From NCBI GenBank assembly GCA_019096065.1, contig JAGUCH010000008.1, positions 1,679,001 to 1,743,000 of the forward strand: DNA of 64,000 nucleotides. The letters run 5' to 3'. The stretch is from Paracyclopina nana. Its lineage: Eukaryota; Arthropoda; Copepoda; Cyclopoida; Cyclopettidae. The position numbers were made by a program, and so were the translations under genes. Positions 1 through 9,700 of this stretch are shown piece after piece. The notes beneath the pieces were generated by a model that saw only the letters and a program-made list of their open reading frames with translations, searched no databases and had not been told where the DNA came from. Position 1 is the first letter of the stretch. Each line of letters opens with the position of its first letter.

Positions 1-3000
1 TGCAATCGAGCCCCTTAGGCATCTTTGGGATAAGCTCCTTTCATCTACCAAAAAAAATATCTGAGCAAATCTCAAATTCAGTGTTGCAAACTGAATGCCA
101 AATTGAAAATTGGGACCAAGTAGCAAGACAATTGATTTGTGGTGTTATATTTGTAATAAAAACACTTACACATTTTAGTGTTGAAAAGTAGATGAACGGC
201 GCACTTTGGATCATGGAAATCCTGATACAGTAGGAGGCGTTGCACAGTGTTCTTCTGTGGCAAAACCACCGCGTGGTTTTTCACGAGAAAAAATAATCCC
301 AAAGTTGGGTGCTCACACACGAAAAACTTTCCAACCGACGAATTTTTTCAATTGACAATTGACACCCATAAAATTAAGCTGAAGCCGAAGCAGCTTGCAT
401 CCAAATTCAGAAAAGGCCATAAATTCTAATCCAGGCTACTACTATTTCATTATTTTTTCCACACTCACTCCATTCTTTTCCCATTTTAAAAAATATTTTT
501 CATTTTTGATGGAATTTTCAGTGATGTGTTTTGTTTCCAAATGAAATAAATTATGGTACTGAGTCACAATTTGCAGCTTTTAACTTGACTATCAGTAAGT
601 TAAACTGAATTCGAAATAAATTCAGAATTTTAGGTGTATTACTGATTTACAGTTGGCCCTAAACTGACTTAAATATGGCTGCACACTTTTGGAGGGATAT
701 TCTGTATAGAGTAATAAACAGGATTATATAATACTTTTTAAGTGATGTCTTGGCTAGTTCTCAGAGCTGAAATTGAGACATTATGTTGATGTATTTATGA
801 GCTTTGCAGCAGCAAAGTGTGTGTGTAGCCCAGAAGTTGATTTTGGGCAATTTTTACAGCAGAGATTTGTGTGACTTTTCTCAGGATTGTCATGAGATCA
901 AATGCAGTGATAAGATAACCAAAAAACTTATAACGAGCACAGATTTTTCATCATAATTGTAGAATTTCCAGTGGAGAGAAAATCGATGATGTTGCTGTTA
1001 TGTGTATTCAACTTTTTTAGCATCTGGTGCTGCTTCATTTTGATGCAATGTGTGCACAGTGTGGCTTGATTTCTACAGAAAGCGAAGAAGCATTTGGGCA
1101 TTATCGTGCTTTTGATTGATTCGTTTTGTTCAAATTGTAAAATGGACATTGCCTTGCACTTTGTGAAAACTAGGTAGCCAAATGAAATGACCAAGATTCT
1201 CCCTTGAAAGTTTGTTCATGTCAATTCATGTGCTTTCATTTTTTTAATCGTACCTTGAATTTTAATCATTCTATCAAGTCTGTTTGTAAGCAATGAAATC
1301 ATTAAAAGTTAATTTGATTTATGTGGTATTCTCTTACCTAAGAAACCATTGCATTGGTAACAGGATATTTTTCATTGAAACTATTTAAAAAGATAATGAA
1401 ATATGAATAGCGAACAATGCTTCATCAACAAGCTTCTGAATTGAAAAAGCATGAAATTACATTGATGAACAGTTTCTGGGGAATCTTGATCATTTCAGTT
1501 CTTGGTCCAGTTGTACCAGTGTGCATGGAGATGTCCATTTTTCAATCTTATTTTCTCGCTGCTGACACAGAGTTTGGAATCCTGACCCCATGTATATAGC
1601 ATAATGCCAAAAAATAGACGGACATGTGACTATATAGAATCATTACTAATTTCTAGATTGACAACTCGGCTGCTGCAGTTCTTCAAGGACTCTAAGGTCA
1701 GCACTATTATGAGCTGTGCAAAAATATATAGCATATAATCGCTCGTTAAGCGTCATTTTTTGTGTGAGCATTATTTCGGGAAAAAAAGCAACATTGATTT
1801 TTGCACAACTGCTCAGCAAAGATTTGCTTAACATGCAGTTTCGCTTCGATTGCTCACACCATGTATTCAAATGGGAAATGTGCACAATTTTGGTGGCACC
1901 GCTCAACTCCCAAATCTTTCATGTGCAGTTAGGAACAAATCTCGGTTTTTTTCTCCCAATCATTTGGGTTTGCGTCCCAATTTGTTTGGCTTCTTCTGCC
2001 ACACTAGTTTCTTTTTGATGTGATATTTTTTGATTCAAAGGTGCAAGCTGAATAAATCATCTTTTACTTACAAGCAAACAGGGACTGGCCATCAGGTTGC
2101 ATTATCAATAGGAATATTAATGATGGTGCGAGGCCAAAATTCTTTCTATGACGTTTCATATGCTTACACAAAGGGGCCAATTTAGCCTCAAAAGCGCCAC
2201 TTTTGATGCTGCAAAAAGAAGTCTCGAAAAAGTTTAGCATCAATGGTTTCACTTTTTGGGGGGAATTGAAAAATGGGGGGTTGTGAGGCCAGTTTACCCC
2301 GGTGTGGTCAGGAATATCAAGAAACATCTGAATGGTGCCCATCTGACGACCAAAATCGTTTTTGAATTTCTGATCACCTTTTCCATAAGGATGAATGCGC
2401 CCGCATTATTTGTTGCAGCTCAAAAATGATCCTTCCAAAAGCAGCACACTGGGGGACCGGCCTCGAAAAGCGCTCAGCGCCCGTACACAAAAGTCATCCC
2501 TGATTGCCCAGTGTGCAGTGCTTATAAACGAAAAATGATGCCAGCCATTCTGCTATGTATTCGAAGCATGAATTTTGCTTTAATGCGGAATTTTCGAATT
2601 TCTGAACAAACTTGAATAATGATGTGTTGAAATGGAGTAAGCAAAGCATTTGCCCGTGCTGACATCTAGTGACTTTTCTTCAAATGATAACTTTTCATAT
2701 TTATACTTCATAACACAAATTATTATTGCGACAATTAAATTTAATAATCTTGCATTGGATGAAAGTTTGAATTTTTCATTTCATGAAGTTTCACTGTGTA
2801 CCTAGTATTAATTATTATAAGTTAATCTATACAAATAATTACATAGTAGTCGTGCCTAGCATTAAAGTCACTTATTATGTGGGATTCACAGTGAATTCAA
2901 CTTATTTAGAAGCAAAGTCGTTAAAATAGGCATGAGTTGTGATCATTTCTAATTTTCTCACTAGATGTCACCACTTGCAAACCTGCCAATTCACCAATTG

Positions 3001-3026
3001 CAGCACACATTTTGCCTAGTTTTGTC
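1..3026. other. Non-coding upstream flank of nub-like gene
   Basis: AT-rich, with only short open frames lacking homology or codon signal. Contains a probable GTAGATGAAC-family pair (TTTCATCTACC near 38-48; GTAGATGAACGGCGCAC at 188-204) and the mini element at 2444-2516. Possible far-upstream exons could not be recognised. Confidence 0.6.
2444..2516. mobile_element. Mini inverted-repeat element, GCACACTGGG ends
   Basis: 73 bp with perfect 10-bp termini GCACACTGGG (2444-2453) and CCCAGTGTGC (2507-2516). The interior is GC-richer than its surroundings. Grouped with 20126-20212 and 36745-36873 by the ends. Confidence 0.45.
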
Positions 3027-3375
3027 ATGCCTTTTTTTCGGCTTTTTTCTTATAGTTCATTTAGCCTGAGCACACTCACACAGGTGAGATGGCGTTTCAG
3101 GTGGCGGCCGCCAGTGTCGTGGCGCGAAAGTTGCGCCCGGCGTTTCGCGGCGCGAATCGCCGTTGGAAAAAGTGCGTTAAAGGCGCTTGGCTCCATATTC
3201 AAGCCAAAAAGTGCATTCGCTTGTTTTTCCGCACAAAATCAAACAAGTCTCTCGCAGTTACCGCGAGACGGTCAAGTGGGACACATCTCGTTGCTGTTTA
3301 CCGTTTTTCCACGAAAAATCGACTTTTTCCACCAAAAAGTGCTCTTTTGGCGAAAACAGTGGCCTTTTTGAGGTC
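3027..3375 (+). promoter_or_regulatory. CpG-rich leader/promoter region of nub-like gene, with overlapping uORF
   Basis: About 3085-3370 is GC- and CpG-rich (GCGGCCGCC, GCGCGAAAG, GGCGCGAATCGCC) against an AT-rich background and lies directly upstream of the start codon. It probably contains the promoter or 5' UTR. An ATG at 3089 in a good context (GAGATGG) opens a 109-codon frame that runs past 3376 in a different frame and stops at 3418, so it would act as an overlapping uORF if transcribed. CAG|GTGAGA at 3081-3089 also fits a splice donor for an upstream non-coding exon. No TATA box or initiator is clear. The transcription start is not determined. Confidence 0.5.
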
Positions 3376-3766
3376 ATGTTGCTGCAGCCCGCGGTGTTTT
3401 CGACGACCTCGTCCTTGATCATCAACCAAGTTCCTACTTCAACCATTGAGGATTCCAATTCTGTGGCCTCGACGGCCTCAAGTTCGCCAATGATGGACAT
3501 TTCCACCAGCTTGAGGCATCCCCCTGACCACAATGGCAATTCAGGCCAGAAAAATCACCCTGAAGCAGGGCCTGCTGCAGGTGTGCCCAGTGCACCCACA
3601 TTTCCCTTCCATCCGGCCTCGCTGGCCGCAGCCTTCCACCTCAGAGCTGCACCTGCTTCAGGTGCGGTCACCACCTCTGCTTTAAATTTGAGCCATGGCT
3701 CGAAATCGAGTCCGACAGACTCCGAGGCCACTGGAAGCTTCAACGACAGAGAGACTGATTCTTCTG
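3376..3766 (+). CDS. nub: nub-like coding exon 1
   Basis: Encodes residues 1-130 plus the first base of codon 131. It begins [20 protein letters not shown] and ends DRETDSS. The donor is CTG|GTAAGT with the intron starting at 3767 (phase 1). The reading frame runs on into the intron to a stop at 3871-3873, so the longer open frame is not the protein. The ATG has G at -3 and T at +4, a moderate start context. GC content is well above the flanking DNA. The sequence is low-complexity Ser/Thr/Pro/Ala with no known domain, as is usual at POU2 N-termini. Confidence 0.82.
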
Positions 3767-6700
3767 GTAAGTGTTTTTATTATTCCGGTTTATGCGAAGA
3801 AAACACATGTGTCCCCCATGTGTCCTCATTAAAATCTTATAATGGCGATTCAACGCACTTTTTGAAGGAGTGAATCGTACACTCGTGCAGTTGAGAGCAG
3901 TTTGCAAAGTTCAGCAAGACAATGTAAGCACAAGTGAAATCTTGTCTAGTTTACGGAAACTGATTTTGTGTGCAAATGTCGTGCTGTCTCCGTGTAAAAT
4001 AGTGCACTTTTCTTCTTCGCTTATCGAGTCAGCATTAACTGAGAGATTTCAATGCATGTTGGAATCGATCTATTATGGGTCTTCCTGCGTGATCATCATT
4101 ATACTGCGGCACAATGATTATAATGGCGCGCTAATAATCTTGGCTGCTGCACAACAAACTTGCATACATATCATTATCTGTCAAGTTGATTTATTGAGCA
4201 GCCGAGGTGTGTCTGGATGGTCCTTTCGCCTAGCTACTATATAAACTTAGAGAGTGGCCAACGCCAAAATCAAGCATTGAGGTATCAGCTGTCAATTTCA
4301 ATAGTGGTTCCTTTTGAATGCGATTAAAGAAATCTGAGGCAATTGCGTACCTTGATTTAGAGTCTAAAATGATTTTTTTGAAGGAAAAACGTGAATTCTA
4401 AGCTAAAGAATATAGCATTTAATTTTTCAGAAGCAAAAGTATTAATTTGAATAATTATTCAAACAATTAAAATTGTGTTTTGGTTTTTCCCGCTCCCCAT
4501 GCCGCTTCCTAGGTTTTGTAGACAGAAAAGATATCTTTCCGACTTGCTTAAAAGGTTACGTGAAAGGAACCAGCGCAAACTTGCGGATTTCGTTGTCCGC
4601 TCTCTAAGTTTATATAGTAGCTACTTTCGCCGATTGAAAGGGAACACAACCACAGCACCAGCAGAAATTGCATATTATTCACAGCTGAGATCAGACTGGC
4701 CTTTACAGGTTTACCGTCGTCAACTTGGCAAACGTTACACTTGAGCCCAATTTCAGTTTCGACAAACCATCAAAGATTTCACTTGGGCATCGATTGTCCA
4801 GGCCAACTTTGCAAACTGCACAAAACTGCACGGCTGGAAATTTCGCTTGATAAAAAATCTTGTTGAATTGATGTTACTTTTTTTGTCGCTTACACAAGAC
4901 AACAGTGCTTGTCCGCTTGATTCAGGAGTACTTACGGTAAAAATGAAAGATGAGAGGGTCCAATAGGGAGCAAGGTGGTCTTTTGTCTGTCTGTCGGCAC
5001 TTTCCTCAGCAGAAAATGATCAAAATGACTGCAACAGCAGTAATAATAATCATGATGACAGGGTGTTGAGTTCACCTGAAAATGCTCAATGTTTTGACCC
5101 CAGACAACTAATGAGTTTTCATTCAAAAAGGGAGAATAATTTCTCTCTCCATAATTAGCTTGTACTCAATTTTTGCTGCCTCCTTCAAACATCTACAGTG
5201 AATAATTGGAGGTCATTAAGACGCTGTAAACTTGCATTACGTGACCATAACTTCCCTTCTTGCACACACAAGTTACCAACTGAAAATATCACAGCCAAAA
5301 GTTTGCTCATAAATAACATGGAAGTTGTGACTCCTCAGACTTGGGAAAATGTCATTTTGAATTAATTATGAAAAGTAAATTGAACTTGCAAAAGTGCCAT
5401 GACTCACTTAGTGTTTTAAAGTATTTTTTTAGTTTTCTTGAGTTGTGGCCTTAAAGCTATTTTTAGATGCTAATAAGGCACACAGTTGAGGAGGAGGCAA
5501 AAAGCAAAACTTCCAGTTTTCCCATATCTTTGAAGAGAACTAGTGGTAATTATACAAATGCAGAGGAGCTAGTAAACAAAGAACAAGTTTAAGTAACATT
5601 CAGTGTAAATTGTGAGATGGCTGGGGCTGTCAATTTTATTGCCATTTTAACACATGCATCCCAAATGTGTGCAGAAGCAGTTAGAGCTTTTAAAATTCAA
5701 GAAGATGTGAAATTATTGTGAATAATAATTTTCTACTGGCTGCTCTTGAATTGTGTGAAGCACAAGTGTTTGTCCAAGCCATTGTCACTCTCTAACCAAA
5801 ATTCCATATGCAAACGCAATAAACGCTTTTCTGTGAGCACCACTTGACTTTTCACCACTTCACAACTGAGATATCTTTATGTGGTGTTCATCTAGATACT
5901 TGGCTGAAATTTTTTTATGGCTCTGAATGTTTTCAAATCAAATCTCTAATTAATGAGAATCAGTTGAAATGCGCCTCAAGTTCGATTTCAGTCTTCAAAG
6001 CTCATGAGAAAAGATTTCAGAATATGCATAACTCAGGTAGATGAACACAGCATTTTTGGTTGGTTGTAAAAATGGACAATTTGGGATGACACCCAAAACT
6101 TGTTTCACTTCTGGATGTAGTAGGAGCAAAGCGGCTGTTCTTTGTCCAAATTGGACCAGCCTGTCATTACACACAAGTCATTATGCATGCAAAAGCCATT
6201 TAAAGCCAGGTCAGTTCTTCCAAGACCAGAAGCTGTTTTTCAAATGACAACAATAGCCTCTTCTCACTTTATGGCACCCACATAGTGTTAGTAGAGTAAA
6301 AGTTTTCTTTTCTCTTTCACCAGCGCAACTTCAATGCATCTATGCTTTAACGTTAAATTTGCTTTTGAGACAGAAAATAAATGTCAAACAATTCTTGACA
6401 ATTGTTTTTGAATCTCAGTTTTTGGAATGGCATTTTTTGTGCTGAAACACCTTTGGATTGGCCGGTGTTTGAATTCAGGCAAGCAGCATTCGAATAAAAT
6501 TACCACAGCTGCTTTTTGGCAATTATGTCGATAAATGCACTGATCCTGTCCTCTGGGCATGAAAGTCATCAAATATCGATGATTCTCAAGTGCGCATTAA
6601 AACCAGTGTGCATTTGCCATGTATTGTGCTCGCCACTTCTTCCATTGGAAGCTAGTTTCAGCCAATTGGAAGATGATTTGCATGACCCAGTGGGAGGTCC

Positions 6701-9700
6701 ATGAAACCACATTTCCATATGGCACGTGCCATATGCATATTTTGCCACTCCCTACTTTGCCTAAGGGCCTCCAATGAGCTGGTGGCTTGAGAGCATGATA
6801 AAATGTGACGCTATGGTAGATGAGGTGCATTCGGGCTAACTTTTAACAAATGGCCGAAACTAGTATTCAAGCGGCTAAATTCTAAGGAAACCGCAGCATA
6901 ATTGAGCCATGGTTTATGTACGCGACCAGTACAAATTGGATTTGCAATTAGGTGCAAAAACGGCGGTTTACCATATACTCTGCACTCATTTACAACCTCG
7001 TCAAAATGGATTCTTCCGACAAAACTACTACGACATAATCTCAAAAGATGCTTGAAAAGTAAAAAAAATCTCTACCAATCCAAAGGTGTTTGAGTACAAA
7101 AAATGCCATTACAAAAATCAAGATCATAGCTCAATTGGCAAGGATTGTTGGACATTTGTCTTCAGCTCATTCATGTTGGCTACTATTGCAAATTATGCGT
7201 TGCTGCATTGCATTGCTGCCAATTAGTCAAAGCCAATGAAGCTTGAAATTTGCTAGGATTATGAAAATTAACTTTATCGACAGCCAGCTCATTGGAGCAT
7301 GCATTTTTATAGTCCTTGGAGCCAATCAAGGCTCTTAATTGAATTTCACCTGATTTGTCACCATGACTTGGAGAAAACTGGGAGTCATTTGGCGTGCGAA
7401 ATGTGATTGCAAATTACAGTCACTGTAATGCTATATGTATGCAAAACTGATTCATGAGTGGAGCCAGAATGCGTTGATGATTTATGAGGCTGAGACACTT
7501 AACAAATAGGAATACGTACCATTTTTTGTCAAATTCGGTTGTGCATCGTCACCTCCTTGCTTCCACAAGCAAATTGTACTTTTGCATGGCTAATGATCTA
7601 AATTTACCATAAATCATCTCTAGTCCAACTCTTCCTGTCCAATTTTCTGTCTTTGTCTTTCAAACATTTGAAAAGAATTTGAAATCCAACTTTATAGTCA
7701 TTTTTGATTGAAATTCAAAATCACTTAACAAAAATTAGTTCAGAAAAAAAGCTAGCAAAATTTAAGACTTTTTGGCTAAAAATGGTAAATAACTTTAAAA
7801 TGAGAACTATTGGGAACATGTTCCCATGCAGGCAAAGGGGCATTACCATCAAGTCCAGCCTCCAGATTATGGTGTAAACTGCGAGCTGTGATATTTTTCA
7901 GTTATATTATTGTGTGTGTCTGTGCCAAGGGAATTTGAATTATTGCCACGGCCACTGCTTGAGAAGAGAAATATGCGAGAATAATCCAGGTGATTCAAGA
8001 TGTAAATTATTACCTTTAGCAGGAAATAGCAGAACTACTACTATATTTCTAACAGCCTTTTGCACTTGTTGTTGTTTATGTACAGGATGCGCCATGGAAA
8101 ACGCAACTCGCGCTCACTACCCAAGATGCATCCTGTATTTTCCCGCGCTCCAATTCAAAACTAAGCACAGTGGACTTTTTTATCTCTTGCAAATGTTTGC
8201 TTTCACGCGTTGCACTTTGAAGGCTTATTTCACTCCTTACTTAATCTGCACTGCACAATTCTGCACACAGACATGATAAGCTGCATTTGATTGCTGTTTT
8301 GCCAACACTTGGGACTATTTTTTCATACTGCAAAGTTTGCACATTTTGGCAGCAAGATTTTCATGAGAGAACACTTGTCAATATCTCTGCATAATATGCT
8401 TAAAAAAGAGCTTCTGCATATAATGCTGAGTATGTATTTAAGTCAACTTTTTAAAATACAAAAAAAACTTTTCTTACATTAGCAAAATTAATAAAAAAAT
8501 GCTTTCTTGAGCCAAACTGGATCAATTTTTGAAATTGGTTTTATTTTTGGGAGGGTATTCATGTAACCGGTTTTAGGGCCTTATAAAGTAATACCTTAGC
8601 TTCATCTATATTTGAGGCGCTCGCATGTTATCATCGAATCGTTGCAAATTTTTTTTCGCACACAACTGTCTCGTTTTCGCAGTCAGTCAGCCTCAGTTAG
8701 ACTAGCAGCAAACACACCGTAGTATACAGCAGTGTGTGTGTGTGATATGCATTTATGCAAAACTGAGCACATTCTAATCTAAAGTGCTGAATCATCGGGT
8801 CATGTGCACTTATGACCACCATCCCAAAAGAAAGTTTGTGCAAAAATGGAAAGAATTTGTACGCTCCACTAATCAAGGTACATTATAGTGAACTATCCAG
8901 CTTATTTTGCCAGTTATGAACTTTTTTATTTTTGTCCTGATAACTCTGAGAGGGTTTGAGATTGCAGAAATGACGCCTTTAGGTGTCTGCATAAGGCTTA
9001 CAGTTGCTTATTTTAACTAGTGTCAGCTGTTGCGCGGACACGAGGTTGCTTGACGTGTGCTCGCGACAGCTGACTACACTTTAAGGATAATAGTTGAAAC
9101 TTGTTTTACATACACCAAAAGATTAATTTTATTTTGTCTTTTGTTAATGCTAAGCTGGCATGGTGGTGTTTAAAGCGTGCTCACAACAACTGACATTTTA
9201 ATTCAAAAACTGGATTGAATGAGCAATTTTCAGCCCAATTTAGACATCTATGGATGACATTGCAGCAATAAGATACCCTTCCACAGTTATCAATGCAATT
9301 AGCAACAAAGAATATTACAGGCCGCATAGCGAACCGGTTATCTTAACAATTAGCATAGACATCTGTGGATGATCTGTTCCACCAAAGCATAGGCATCTAA
9401 TTGCTCTTTCAAAATGAGTAACGAACTTCATAGGCCACGCCTATTGTTATATCAAAAATAGTGCTGTAAACACTTCTTTTTATTCAGAAACTAAATTAGC
9501 TGTTCAAGGCCAAGTTGGTGATCCATCATGGAAGGGACCATCATCATCATTATGAGCCCAGTTTTGGATTCATTATTAAACCTATGGCAAATTTGTTGCC
9601 ATAATTTCCGTTTTTGAGCTGTGGGCTTGTACATAGTAGCACTTTTCCATAATGAATTTTTTTTTGTAAGAAGAACATCATCATGTGGTCAAGTTTTGTC

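Noticed and set aside
3187-3375. N-terminal extension of the nub-like protein upstream of 3376
   Set aside because: The frame is open from 3181, but the codon at 3187 is TTG and no ATG occurs before 3376; a TAA closes it at 3178.
3870-4244. 124-codon plus-strand frame in intron 1
   Set aside because: No homology recognised, not in phase with the gene's exons, and it overlaps the arm of an inverted-repeat element.
4475-4744. 89-codon basic frame ([13 protein letters not shown])
   Set aside because: Lies across the right arm of the 4231-4623 element; no splice context or recognised family.
8690-8710. TCAGT-rich stretch as an internal promoter
   Set aside because: Too short and common to support without transcript data; mentioned only within the intron entry.
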